Assembly: GCA_017851655.1 (NCBI GenBank)
Contig: JAFMMH010000003.1
Location: forward strand, 1 to 58,462
DNA: 58,462 nucleotides
Direction of reading: 5' to 3'
DNA from: Flavobacteriaceae bacterium
GTDB taxonomy: Bacteria > Bacteroidota > Bacteroidia > Flavobacteriales > Flavobacteriaceae
In this document: positions 1 through 8,293 of the stretch, piece by piece
Numbering within the stretch: the stretch's first letter is position 1
How the letters are laid out: each line of letters opens with the position of its first letter
Position numbers and translations under genes: made by a program
The notes under the pieces: generated by a model
What the model was told of the DNA's origin: nothing
The model's input: the letters and a program-made list of their open reading frames with translations, nothing else
The model's database searches: none

Positions 1-742
1 CACCACGAGCCGCATTGACTAATACAGACCCTTTTTTCATTTTAGCAAAAGCAGCTTTATCTATAACATATTCTTTTTGTGCTGGAACGTGAAGACTGAT
101 AAAATCTGCTTCGGCAAGAACAGAGTCCATTTCTTGCGTAACAATTTCTTCAGATACAGATGCGCCGGAGAACAAGGAAACAGTAACGGTTGCTTTCTCA
201 ATAAACTTATCTGCGGCAATTACTTTCATACCTACTCCTAAACCAATTTTAGCAACTTCTTGTCCAATTCTTCCAAAACCGATTACACCAAGAGTTTTTC
301 CTCTTAATTCAACACCGTTAGCGTAAGCTTTTTTCAGTCCTTTAAAATTAGTTTCCCCTTCTAAAGGCATGTTTCTATTTGAATCATATAGAAATCGAAC
401 TCCACCGTATAAGTGGGCAAAAACCAATTCGGCAACAGATGCAGATGAAGCAGCTGGTGTATTGATAACATGAAGTCCTTTAGATTTGGCATAATCCACA
501 TCAATATTATCCATTCCGACACCCCCACGACCAATAAGTTTAAGTCCTGGGCATTGATCAATCAGTTCTTTTCGAGCCGTAGTTGCACTTCTAACGAGTA
601 GTCCCACGATATCATTCGAGTTAATATACTCAACCAATTGTTCTTGAGCGACATTGACCGTTATTACTTCAAATCCATTATTTCTAAGGGCATCGATACC
701 GGATTGTGATATTCCGTCATTTGCTAAAATCTTCATATTCAT
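1..742 (-). CDS. serA: D-3-phosphoglycerate dehydrogenase, 3' end cut by window edge
   Basis: First enzyme of the phosphorylated serine pathway (3-phosphoglycerate plus NAD+ to 3-phosphohydroxypyruvate), cytosolic. The reading frame is open to the left edge, so only about 247 N-terminal codons are seen. The protein begins MNMKILANDGIS and shows a hydroxyacid-dehydrogenase fold: the substrate-loop region LLVRSATTARKEL, then GRGGVGMDNIDV, then the NAD-binding GVIGFGRIGQEVAKIG, and LHVPAQKE further on. Two ATGs compete, at 742 and 736 (MKILANDG); either is plausible and neither has a clear ribosome binding site. It lies 31 bases downstream of serC on the same strand, so the two should be one transcript. 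SerB is not in the window. Identity is confident from the motifs and the serC neighbour. Confidence 0.93.
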   Translation of the reverse strand, partial: MNMKILANDGISQSGIDALRNNGFEVITVNVAQEQLVEYINSNDIVGLLVRSATTARKELIDQCPGLKLIGRGGVGMDNIDVDYAKSKGLHVINTPAASSASVAELVFAHLYGGVRFLYDSNRNMPLEGETNFKGLKKAYANGVELRGKTLGVIGFGRIGQEVAKIGLGVGMKVIAADKFIEKATVTVSLFSGASVSEEIVTQEMDSVLAEADFISLHVPAQKEYVIDKAAFAKMKKGSVLVNAARG

Positions 743-753
743 TTTTTATGATT

Positions 754-772
754 ACTACAATGATGATGTAGT
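754..772 (-). repeat. Small inverted repeat between serC and serA
   Basis: ACTACA (754-759) and TGTAGT (767-772) are perfect inverted repeats around a 7-base loop, in the short serC-serA gap. There is no T-run after the hairpin on the minus strand, so it is not a convincing terminator. It may be a processing or stability element, or chance. Confidence 0.3.
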
Positions 773-773
773 G

Positions 774-1838
774 TTAATTTTTTTCTTCTAAAATCTGCAT
801 GCAGTTGACCAATATTTCTACGCTATCAATGGAAAGTGCATTGTACATAGAGGCTCTATAACCACCAACAGAACGGTGTCCTTTCAAGCCACTAATACCT
901 GCGGTTTCACACAAACTATCAAAAGCTGAAGTCAGACCAGAGTCCTTTAGGTTGAAGGTAGCATTCATGTCGCTACGATCTTCTTTATTAGCGAAACCTT
1001 CAAATAATGGATTGCGGTCAATTTCTCCATAAAGGAGCGTGGCTTTCATTGCGTTTTGTTCGCCCAAAGCTTCAATACCTCCCTGTGCATCAATCCATCT
1101 CATATTAAGCATAGAAGTATAAACTGCAAATACAGGCGGTGTATTAAACATACTTTCTTTGTCAAGATGAACTTGATAGCTCAACATGGAAGGAATCGCA
1201 CGGGTTACTTTTCCTAATAAAGAATCTTTAATTATAACCAGAGTTGTTCCTGCGGGCCCCATATTTTTTTGTGCACCGGCATAAAAAAGGTCAAACTTTG
1301 AATAGTCAAAAGGTCTTGAGAAAATATCAGAACTCATGTCAGCTACCAGAGGAACATTGGTTTCGGGAATCTGTTTGTATTGGGTTCCAAAAATAGTATT
1401 ATTTGTTGTTAGATGTAGGTAATCTAAATCAGTAGGTATCTCATAACCCTTGGGAATATAATTGTAATTCTGATCTTTAGAACTTGACACCTCAACTACT
1501 TCTCCAAACAGTTTTGCTTCTTTAATTGCTTTGTCTGACCAAGTTCCTGTATTGAGATAACCTGCTTTATTTTCTAATAAGTTGTAGGCTGTCATTAAAA
1601 ACTGAAGACTTGCACCTCCCTGAAGAAAGATGGCTTTGTAACCTTTGTCTTGAAGGCCAGTTAGCTTTAGAGCTAATGCACAAGCCTCGTCCATAATTTG
1701 TATAAATGCTTTGCTTCTGTGAGAAATCTCTATAAGAGAAAGTTTTGAAGAATCTAATTCTTTTACAGCCTCTGCGGCTTGCTGCATTACTTCTTGAGGT
1801 AAAATCGAAGGTCCAGCACTAAAGTTGTGGAGTTTCAT
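774..1838 (-). CDS. serC: Phosphoserine aminotransferase
   Basis: PLP-dependent aminotransferase that converts 3-phosphohydroxypyruvate and glutamate to O-phosphoserine and 2-oxoglutarate. It is 354 residues, the usual SerC length, and starts MKLHNFSAGPSILP, the characteristic SerC N-terminus. Other landmarks are FLQGGASLQF, the Schiff-base lysine region FYAGAQKNMGPAG, and the C-terminal GLKGHRSVGGYRASMYNA. The frame could be opened two codons earlier by a TTG at 1844, but the ATG at 1838 gives the standard start. serC precedes serA in what looks like a two-gene serine operon. The upstream gap (1839-1983) has an AATATTTG sequence that resembles a Bacteroidetes -7 element but lacks its first T. 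Confidence 0.97.
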   Translation of the reverse strand: MKLHNFSAGPSILPQEVMQQAAEAVKELDSSKLSLIEISHRSKAFIQIMDEACALALKLTGLQDKGYKAIFLQGGASLQFLMTAYNLLENKAGYLNTGTWSDKAIKEAKLFGEVVEVSSSKDQNYNYIPKGYEIPTDLDYLHLTTNNTIFGTQYKQIPETNVPLVADMSSDIFSRPFDYSKFDLFYAGAQKNMGPAGTTLVIIKDSLLGKVTRAIPSMLSYQVHLDKESMFNTPPVFAVYTSMLNMRWIDAQGGIEALGEQNAMKATLLYGEIDRNPLFEGFANKEDRSDMNATFNLKDSGLTSAFDSLCETAGISGLKGHRSVGGYRASMYNALSIDSVEILVNCMQILEEKN

Positions 1839-1983
1839 AGCCAAATTTGAAAATTATTTCAATTTTTAAAATGCAAATATTGTGATTCCTCGTTTAATTA
1901 TTGAGATTTAATCCTGTTTTTTTTTGGTGGAGTTGTTAACAGTAAATGAATCATAAGTTAAAATTGAAAAAAAAATAGGAAAC

Positions 1984-3009
1984 CTATAAGTCTTCTAAAA
2001 AAGTTAAGGTGTCTATTCCATCTGCATACTCATGCAATTCAGGTTGTTGAGCTTTCCCAAAAGGGATAGCATCCTTTATGGGAAGATTAGAAACGATACA
2101 TTGTATGTTTTCAGACATTGCATGAAGCTCTTTATTTAATTCTTCGAAATCTGAATAGTATTCGTAATGCAAACAAGCGATTGGTGCACTAAAAGAAGCG
2201 TCATTTTTTAACATTAGAAACCCGTTTTCTAAAAAATCAAATTCACTCATTAAAAACACAGCTTTGTTATAGTCATAGTTATTCGCATATTTTGCATGCT
2301 GAATTACCTCGGCATGGGGGTATAATCCGCCAAAAATGAGATCAAGATCAAAACCATTTGGAATGTAAATTTTAGAAACATTTCTGCATCCCAATCCAAA
2401 ATAATGCATCACATCATTTCCAAGTCCGATAAGCTCTTGATCACTTTCTTTTCCGTTTAATACAGCAACTCCGTTTCTGTTTTTCCTTATGATATTAGGG
2501 TAAGCTCCAAAATAATGTTCAAAATACCTCCCAGAATTATTTGAGCCGGTTGCAATAACAGCATCAAAATTAGTGAAAGGTTCGGAGGTGTATTGAAAAC
2601 ATTTTTCTCCTGATTCTTGTTCTAAAAATGCAGTCATATACGGGAGTAGATGCGTGTCTTTTGAGGCAAGTTTCACCGTAGCATTTTGCCCGCTTAGCCA
2701 CAGGCAGATTAAATCATGAAAACCCACAAGGGGGATGTTACCTGCGAGAATTATAGCCACATTTTTTGGGTTATTTTTTGGCCGTATTTCATAGGGTTCT
2801 AACCAATTCAGTATCCTCTTTTCTGACAAAGCGTTTCCCCAATCAGAAAATGCCTTTTGAATTGAGTTTGCAGTGAACCAAGAGTTAGCTGCGTTTGCTT
2901 TTTCTATCAAATTTGACAACGATCGATAGGAGCTTTGTTCACCATTATATTGAAGTAAATGATCACCTAATTTTACTAGTGCTTTAAGGCGTTTTAAGTT
3001 TGATGTCAT
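1984..3009 (-). CDS. LuxC-type acyl-CoA reductase
   Basis: A 341-residue protein of the LuxC/acyl-CoA reductase family, related to aldehyde dehydrogenases and expected to reduce an acyl thioester to an aldehyde with NAD(P)H. Visible features are the nucleotide-binding region NPKNVAIILAGNIPLVGFHD (about 90-110), FDAVIATGSNNSGRYFEHYF, and the likely catalytic cysteine in MHYFGLGCRNVSK. It is shorter than bioluminescence LuxC (about 480), as is common in Bacteroidota. The start is set at MTSNLKRLKAL (ATG, 3009); an in-frame extension to 3135 would run through the promoter and coding start of the divergent ferredoxin and is rejected. It is divergent from the ferredoxin gene with only 61 bases between starts, a pairing that suggests a shared job. 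The substrate is not known. Confidence 0.85.
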   Translation of the reverse strand: MTSNLKRLKALVKLGDHLLQYNGEQSSYRSLSNLIEKANAANSWFTANSIQKAFSDWGNALSEKRILNWLEPYEIRPKNNPKNVAIILAGNIPLVGFHDLICLWLSGQNATVKLASKDTHLLPYMTAFLEQESGEKCFQYTSEPFTNFDAVIATGSNNSGRYFEHYFGAYPNIIRKNRNGVAVLNGKESDQELIGLGNDVMHYFGLGCRNVSKIYIPNGFDLDLIFGGLYPHAEVIQHAKYANNYDYNKAVFLMSEFDFLENGFLMLKNDASFSAPIACLHYEYYSDFEELNKELHAMSENIQCIVSNLPIKDAIPFGKAQQPELHEYADGIDTLTFLEDL

Positions 3010-3012
3010 TTT

Positions 3013-3044
3013 TTTGTTCAGTATGCAGGAAGGTTCTATTTTTG
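3013..3044 (+). promoter_or_regulatory. Promoter of the dicluster ferredoxin
   Basis: TTTG at 3013-3016, a 20-base spacer, and TATTTTTG at 3037-3044. This closely matches the Bacteroidetes primary sigma-factor consensus (TTTG, about 19 bases, TANNTTTG). The ferredoxin ATG lies at 3071, giving a leader of about 22 bases. Confidence 0.7.
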
Positions 3045-3070
3045 CACAAATGTAAGGAAAGAAAAATTCT

Positions 3071-3424
3071 ATGGCTATAATCATTACTGACGAATGTATC
3101 AATTGCGGAGCCTGCGAGCCTGAATGTCCTAACACAGCTATTTATGAGGGCGCTGAAGATTGGCGCTACAAAGATGGAACTTCACTAAACGGAGATGTTG
3201 TCCTACCTAATGGCAAACAAGTTAATGCCGAAATTTTTCAAGAACCAGTGTCTGACGAATACTATTTTATTGTTCCAGATAAATGTACAGAGTGTAAGGG
3301 ATTTCACGATGAACCACAGTGTGCAGCAGTTTGTCCCGTAGATTGTTGTGTTCCTGATGAAGAGCATGTTGAATCCGAAGATACTTTGCTAAGTAAACAG
3401 AAATTTATGCATCCAGAAGCTTAA
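3071..3424 (+). CDS. Dicluster 2[4Fe-4S] ferredoxin
   Basis: A small (117-residue) cytosolic electron carrier. The first cluster motif is Cys9, Cys12, Cys15, Cys19-Pro ([12 protein letters not shown]). The second is [18 protein letters not shown], with eight residues between its second and third cysteines. That long insertion is the signature of Allochromatium-type ferredoxins with very low-potential clusters. A further CC pair follows. It is divergent from the acyl-CoA reductase, with its own consensus promoter, and converges on the ChbG-like gene, overlapping its 3' end by 20 bases (3405-3424). A plausible role is low-potential electron supply, but the partner is unknown. Confidence 0.93.
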   Translation: MAIIITDECINCGACEPECPNTAIYEGAEDWRYKDGTSLNGDVVLPNGKQVNAEIFQEPVSDEYYFIVPDKCTECKGFHDEPQCAAVCPVDCCVPDEEHVESEDTLLSKQKFMHPEA

Positions 3425-4247
3425 GGATTTCTGGACTTCTCCAATTGATTAATTCGATTCCGTTTTCATCTAATTTATTTCTACAATGCGTACTGCTAAA
3501 ATAGTTAGCATCTTCGACTCTCCATTCGTCCCCAAAATTAGGATGTTCAAAAGTTATCTGTTGCATTTCCAAGCTTTCAAGTGCAGGGTGTATAAGTAAA
3601 ATTGAAACTCCTTCTGGCAAAGTGTCAAGAACTTGGTCATAAAAAAGAGGCAAACCACCGTTTTCAAACTCATTAAATGAAGCCATATAGACTGATTCAA
3701 AACATCCTTTTTTTGGAAGCACAAAGTTCGATGGTTCCTCTCCAGTGTAGGAAACGAGTTTTTCACTAAGTAAAATTGGAAGATTATACTCCTTGCCCAA
3801 CTCAATATACAAATCAATAAGATCTTGCCTGATCCCTAGGGTATACATGTGCGAATCTAAATGGGTTGGTTTCAGTCCTAAAGACAACACATAGTCAATT
3901 TGATTTTTGAGTTCTTGTCGAACTTCTTCGATTTTTGCATATTCTTTAATCGGACTTCGTTTAGCATGAAAAAAGCCTTTAGAATTTACAATTGATGGGA
4001 CTTCTCCCGCAGGGCTACATGGCTTGAAAGGGTAAGTTTTCCATTCTCCTGTAAGTGTTAAATGAATTCCATAATCTACTTCAGGATGTGCGAGACAAAA
4101 TTGAGCCATTTCATAAAACCATGGGCATGGCACCATCAGGCTAGTAGAAGATATTGAACCCTCAAGAAGTCCAATCTGAGTTGCTTTATTTTCGGACCAA
4201 GCCATACCAGCATCGTCAGCATGGATCATTAAGTATTTTTTTTTCAT
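3405..4247 (-). CDS. ChbG/YdjC-family carbohydrate deacetylase
   Basis: A 280-residue protein of the YdjC/ChbG/HpnK fold, metal-dependent enzymes that remove N-acetyl groups from sugars such as diacetylchitobiose. The N-terminus [17 protein letters not shown] carries the family Asp-Asp pair. [12 protein letters not shown] supplies a metal-ligand histidine and [13 protein letters not shown] the H-x-D-x-H element. ILLIHPAL near the C-terminus holds a late histidine. It has no signal peptide, so it is cytosolic. It is a single gene with no sugar-use genes beside it, so the substrate cannot be assigned. Its 3' end overlaps the ferredoxin gene tail to tail. Confidence 0.85.
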   Translation of the reverse strand: MKKKYLMIHADDAGMAWSENKATQIGLLEGSISSTSLMVPCPWFYEMAQFCLAHPEVDYGIHLTLTGEWKTYPFKPCSPAGEVPSIVNSKGFFHAKRSPIKEYAKIEEVRQELKNQIDYVLSLGLKPTHLDSHMYTLGIRQDLIDLYIELGKEYNLPILLSEKLVSYTGEEPSNFVLPKKGCFESVYMASFNEFENGGLPLFYDQVLDTLPEGVSILLIHPALESLEMQQITFEHPNFGDEWRVEDANYFSSTHCRNKLDENGIELINWRSPEILKLLDA

Positions 4248-4325
4248 AGCAGTAATTCAGCTTTTCTTTTTTGTTTCTTAAATTCAAATGTAAAAGAAAG
4301 ATTACTTTTGCCGAAAATTATTTTT

Positions 4326-5420
4326 ATGAAAGCAGGAATTGTAGGTTTACCGAATGTTGGAAAATCAACTCTATTTAATTGCCTTTCCAACGCAAAGGCG
4401 CAAAGTGCCAACTTCCCTTTTTGCACAATTGAACCCAATATTGGGGTGGTAAATGTACCGGATAGCCGCTTGGAAAAGTTAGAAGAATTGGTAAAGCCTG
4501 AGCGCGTTCTTCCTGCAACTGTGGAGATTGTAGATATAGCCGGTTTGGTAAAAGGTGCTAGTAAAGGAGAAGGTTTGGGAAATCAGTTTTTAGCAAATAT
4601 TCGCGAAACAGACGCTATATTACATGTGTTACGCTGCTTTGATAACGATAACATAGTGCATGTTGACGGTTCAGTAGATCCAATACGAGATAAAGAGACC
4701 ATAGATATTGAACTACAGCTTAAAGATCTTGAAACAGTAGAAAAGAAATTAGAAAAAGTAAACCGTGCTGCACGAACTGGAAACAAAGAAGCAGCTAAAG
4801 AAAAAGAAATTTTAGATAAGGTAAAATTGGCTTTGGAGCAAGCGAATAATGTAAGAAGTCTTGATCTAAAGGAAGAGGAACGGCTTCAATATGTCAAGCC
4901 ACTTCAGCTAATTACAGACAAACCCGTGCTATATGTATGTAACGTAGACGAAGGTTCTGCAAAATCAGGAAATGCATACGTAGATAAGGTTAAGGAATTT
5001 GTTGCTCAAGAGGATGCAGGATTGTTAATTTTAGCGGTCAGCATTGAGGCGGATATTAATGAATTGGACAATTTTGAAGAACGCAAGTTGTTTTTAGAGG
5101 ATTTAGGTTTGGAAGAAGCTGGAGCTGCAAAATTGATCCGAGCGGCTTACACCCTCCTAAATCAGCAAACCTATTTTACCGCTGGCGAGAAAGAGGTTCG
5201 TGCATGGACAATCCCAGTGGGGGCTACCGCACCTCAGTCTGCAGGTGTAATTCATACAGACTTTGAAAAAGGTTTTATCCGAGCTGAAGTAATTAGTTAT
5301 GCACACTATGAAGAATATGGATCTGAAGCCAAGGTTAAAGAGGCTGGAAAAATGCGTGTAGAGGGTAAGGAATACATTGTTCAAGATGGAGATGTCATGC
5401 ATTTCCGTTTTAATGTTTAA
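4326..5420 (+). CDS. ychF: Redox-regulated ATPase YchF (Obg-family)
   Basis: Universal Obg-family P-loop protein that prefers ATP to GTP and associates with ribosomes. Length is 364 residues, matching the family. The P-loop is GLPNVGKST at residues 7-15, followed by [15 protein letters not shown] (switch I) and [16 protein letters not shown] (switch II). The base-recognition segment reads CNVDEG, the Asn-x-x-Glu form typical of YchF rather than NKxD. The C-terminal TGS-like domain ends [16 protein letters not shown]. The start is the ATG at 4326; an upstream TTG at 4308 lies inside a TACTTTTG promoter-like element. The stop overlaps the ATG of the next gene (TAATG). Confidence 0.97.
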   Translation: MKAGIVGLPNVGKSTLFNCLSNAKAQSANFPFCTIEPNIGVVNVPDSRLEKLEELVKPERVLPATVEIVDIAGLVKGASKGEGLGNQFLANIRETDAILHVLRCFDNDNIVHVDGSVDPIRDKETIDIELQLKDLETVEKKLEKVNRAARTGNKEAAKEKEILDKVKLALEQANNVRSLDLKEEERLQYVKPLQLITDKPVLYVCNVDEGSAKSGNAYVDKVKEFVAQEDAGLLILAVSIEADINELDNFEERKLFLEDLGLEEAGAAKLIRAAYTLLNQQTYFTAGEKEVRAWTIPVGATAPQSAGVIHTDFEKGFIRAEVISYAHYEEYGSEAKVKEAGKMRVEGKEYIVQDGDVMHFRFNV

Positions 5421-6079
5421 TGACAATAATGAAGATGCTTAAGAACTCATTACATCTTCGATTACTCATTTTAATTTCTGCGATTTTAGCCATTGTATTG
5501 GATGGTATAGGTTCGGTTGGTTTTTTTGTTTTCAAACCGCTTACAACCATATTGATTCTTTTACTCCCTACACTATACCAAGATTCGGAAGCCAAAATCT
5601 ACGTAAAATCAATTGTTTTTGGTTTGGTTTTTTGTCTTTTTGGAGATGCTTTTTTACTTTTTAACTCCTATTTTCTCTTCGGACTAGGGTCTTTTTTGAT
5701 TGGACATCTTTTCTTTCTATATGCTTTTGTAAAAAGACAAGGATGGCAAAAAAGATATGGAATAGGATTATTCTTGGTAATCTTGGCTATCGGAATTTGC
5801 TGGTTAATACAAGATAAATTAAATACACTTTTAATTCCTGTTTTACTCTATATGCTAGTAATCGTACTGATGAGTTGGCAGGGATGGGGTCTAGCATTGA
5901 ATTCTAAAACAAAAAACCTTCGAAGTTTGGGACTTGGTGTTTCCCTTTTCATGTTCTCGGATACACTAATAGCATTTGACAAATTTTATATCCCATTTTC
6001 TTATTCAGGATTGTTGATTTTAGCGACCTATTGGATAGCTATTTACATTATTGCTCTTTCTGGAACGAGAATAAAATAA
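5420..6079 (+). CDS. YhhN/TMEM86-family membrane protein
   Basis: A 219-residue integral membrane protein with about seven to eight hydrophobic segments, matching the YhhN family, whose eukaryotic members (TMEM86) are lysoplasmalogenases. Conserved acidic positions lie inside membrane segments (CLFGDAFLLF, FMFSDTLIAFDKF), as in the family. The ATG shares its A with the last base of the ychF stop codon, implying translational coupling; a second in-frame ATG lies at 5429. Plasmalogens are not certain in this organism, so the lysoplasmalogenase activity is family knowledge and not shown here. Confidence 0.8.
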   Translation: MTIMKMLKNSLHLRLLILISAILAIVLDGIGSVGFFVFKPLTTILILLLPTLYQDSEAKIYVKSIVFGLVFCLFGDAFLLFNSYFLFGLGSFLIGHLFFLYAFVKRQGWQKRYGIGLFLVILAIGICWLIQDKLNTLLIPVLLYMLVIVLMSWQGWGLALNSKTKNLRSLGLGVSLFMFSDTLIAFDKFYIPFSYSGLLILATYWIAIYIIALSGTRIK

Positions 6080-6128
6080 ATCAAATTTTCGTTATCTACT
6101 TCGGTCAGTCCATTCATTCCTTTTACTT

Positions 6129-7748
6129 TTGCTGCTTAATTTAAAAAATCTAGAATTGAAACCTTTTCAACTTATTGATAAATCTTCAGGCGGAAGCTTC
6201 AAAAATGATATCCTATCTGGTATTACTGTCGCTTTAGCCTTAGTCCCTGAAGCTGTTGCATTTGCTTTTGTCGCTGGTGTTTCACCCATAGTCGGTCTTT
6301 ACGGTGCCTTTATGATGGGACTGATCACTTCAATTTTTGGAGGCCGTCCTGGGATGATCTCTGGTGCTACAGGAGCTATGGCCGTTGTCATGGTTCATTT
6401 GGTGCAAGAAGGGAATGTATTAGGAGGCTCTGAAAGCATTGGATTGCAATATCTGTTTATTACTTTAATCCTTGCTGGTATTTTTCAAATGTTGGCTGGT
6501 ACTTTAAGACTAGGAAAATTTGTTCGAATGATTCCTCATCCAGTTATGATGGGATTCGTAAATGGTTTAGCAATAGTCATTTTTATTTCTCAATTGGGGA
6601 TGTTTAAAAGTAGTGGAGAATGGTTAGAAGGAAGTAGTCTATTAATTATGATTGGATTAGTCATAGTCACCATGTTGATTATGTATATATTGCCACTAAT
6701 CACAAAAAAAATTCCCGCAGCATTAACAGCGATTCTAGTTGTTTCTATTATCGTAATCTTTGGTGGTATTGAAACCGAGACCGTACGATCATTCATTATA
6801 TCAAACGGAGGAGAGGGAATCAAAGCAGGCTTACCCTCTTTCAACTTTCCAAGTGTTTCCTTGTCGCTAGAAACATTTCAATTTATTCTTCCCTACGCTT
6901 TCATCTTAGCGTCGATTGGACTGATTGAATCGCTTATGACGCTCAATTTAATAGATGAGTTAACAGACTCACACGGTAGTGGGAATAGAGAATGTATTGC
7001 ACAAGGTGCAGCAAATACAGTTAATGGACTTTTTGGAGGAATGGGAGGCTGTGCAATGATAGGGCAGAGCATCATCAATATCAAGTCTGGAGGTAGAGGA
7101 AGACTTTCTGGAATTACTGCTGCACTTGCATTACTTGGGTTTATATTGTTTGGTTCAAATCTGATAGAACAAGTCCCAATCGCAGCTTTAGTTGGAGTCA
7201 TGTTCATGGTAGTAATAGGCACTTTTGCTTGGAGCACATTTAAGGTGATCAATAAAGTTCCTAAATCTGATGTATTAGTTATCTTATTGGTAACCGGACT
7301 CACAGTTATCTTTGATTTAGCTCTTGCGGTTATGGCAGGTGTTATCATTTCATCTCTAGTTTTTGCATGGGAAAATGCCAAAAGAATTAGAGCTAGAAAG
7401 TTTGTAGATGAATTTGGAGTTAAGCACTACGAAATTTTTGGTCCGCTGTTTTTTGGATGTATCGAATTGTTTAACAGTAAGTTCGATATACAAAATGATC
7501 CAGATGAAGTGATTATTGACTTTAAAGAGTCTCGAATTGTTGATCAATCCGCTATCGAGTGTGTCAATAAATTGACAGAACGTTATCTTCAAAACGGCAA
7601 AAACATTCATCTGAGACACCTATCGCCCGATTGTGTAAAATTAATCAAGAAAGCAGAGAAAATATGTGTAGTTAATGTTTTGGAAGATCCAGATTATTTT
7701 GTTGCCATAGATAACTTTCGGCAAGCACAGAATGCACTTGTTAAATAA
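6129..7748 (+). CDS. SulP-family anion transporter with STAS domain
   Basis: A 539-residue SLC26/SulP permease. The membrane part starts at about residue 28 with NDILSGITVALALVPEAVAFAF, the conserved SulP opening, and includes FGGRPGMISGATGAMAVV. About 12 to 14 membrane segments follow, then a cytoplasmic STAS domain from about residue 430 (EVIIDFKESRIVDQSAIECV). The substrate (sulfate, bicarbonate or another anion) cannot be told. No ATG is available: a TTG at 6129 opens the frame, but TACTTTTG (6124-6131) overlaps it, so a downstream TTG at 6156 (MKPFQLIDKSSGG) may be the true start. It follows the YhhN gene after 49 bases. Confidence 0.9.
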   Translation: MLLNLKNLELKPFQLIDKSSGGSFKNDILSGITVALALVPEAVAFAFVAGVSPIVGLYGAFMMGLITSIFGGRPGMISGATGAMAVVMVHLVQEGNVLGGSESIGLQYLFITLILAGIFQMLAGTLRLGKFVRMIPHPVMMGFVNGLAIVIFISQLGMFKSSGEWLEGSSLLIMIGLVIVTMLIMYILPLITKKIPAALTAILVVSIIVIFGGIETETVRSFIISNGGEGIKAGLPSFNFPSVSLSLETFQFILPYAFILASIGLIESLMTLNLIDELTDSHGSGNRECIAQGAANTVNGLFGGMGGCAMIGQSIINIKSGGRGRLSGITAALALLGFILFGSNLIEQVPIAALVGVMFMVVIGTFAWSTFKVINKVPKSDVLVILLVTGLTVIFDLALAVMAGVIISSLVFAWENAKRIRARKFVDEFGVKHYEIFGPLFFGCIELFNSKFDIQNDPDEVIIDFKESRIVDQSAIECVNKLTERYLQNGKNIHLRHLSPDCVKLIKKAEKICVVNVLEDPDYFVAIDNFRQAQNALVK

Positions 7749-7793
7749 AGTTTGAAATATCCAAATTGGCTTTAAAGCCCTTATTTACTTTAT
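7745..7793. terminator. Possible bidirectional terminator between sulP and the Dabb gene
   Basis: The convergent gap contains GGCTTTAAAGCC (7768-7779) nested inside a 7-base inverted repeat, ATAAAGT (7745-7751) and ACTTTAT (7787-7793). The structure is weak and AT-rich but sits exactly between two converging genes. Confidence 0.4.
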
Positions 7794-8143
7794 AAACTAA
7801 TCGAATCATGCACCAAAACGCGTTCCCATAAATGCGATGCTTCCTCAATGAACAAAGTGTGTGTTGGATCGGTCTGATATGCGTTTTGAGCTTCTAAATT
7901 TGGAAAACTCATGGTATAGCAATAGGTGAATGAATTATCAACCACATCTCGTTTTTCAGAAGCAGCAGGGCAACCTAAATGATTGGCAATTGCTTGTGGG
8001 TTGGTTTCGATCAGTTTTTTAATCGCTGTTTCAAAAAGAGACCTATGCTCTTTGTTGCTTGGATCTTTGAGCCAAAAAAATACGACATGAAGTAAAGGAC
8101 CTGTGGTGTTTAGTATTGAAGATGATTCCATTGAGATATTCAT
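7790..8143 (-). CDS. Dabb (stress-responsive alpha/beta barrel) domain protein
   Basis: A 117-residue single-domain protein with the Dabb pattern: LLHVVFFWLKDP near the N-terminus, a central helix, and FTYCYTMSFPNLEAQNAYQTDPTH toward the end. These ferredoxin-like dimeric barrels are small cytosolic proteins whose members include plant stress proteins and olivetolic acid cyclase; the bacterial role is mostly unknown. The start is placed at the ATG at 8143 (MNISMESSS), with 8131 (MESSS) as an alternative. It has no operon partner and converges on the SulP gene. Confidence 0.8.
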   Translation of the reverse strand: MNISMESSSILNTTGPLLHVVFFWLKDPSNKEHRSLFETAIKKLIETNPQAIANHLGCPAASEKRDVVDNSFTYCYTMSFPNLEAQNAYQTDPTHTLFIEEASHLWERVLVHDSISL

Positions 8144-8293
8144 ATATTGATTAAAAAAAAAGTGCAATTAAAAAAAAATTCTACTGTCCTAAAGTAGAAC
8201 TTTTTAACAAAAAGAATTGAAGAATTGTTGATTTCTTGAGCTGCGAATCAATTGTATTTAAGAAATCAATAATTACTTTAGCTTGAAATACAT

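Noticed and set aside
3010-3135. N-terminal extension of the acyl-CoA reductase
   Set aside because: Would cover the divergent ferredoxin start and promoter; the ATG at 3009 is the plausible start.
6893-7381. 162-codon open frame antisense to the SulP gene
   Set aside because: No family resemblance; antisense shadow of a long, biased coding region.
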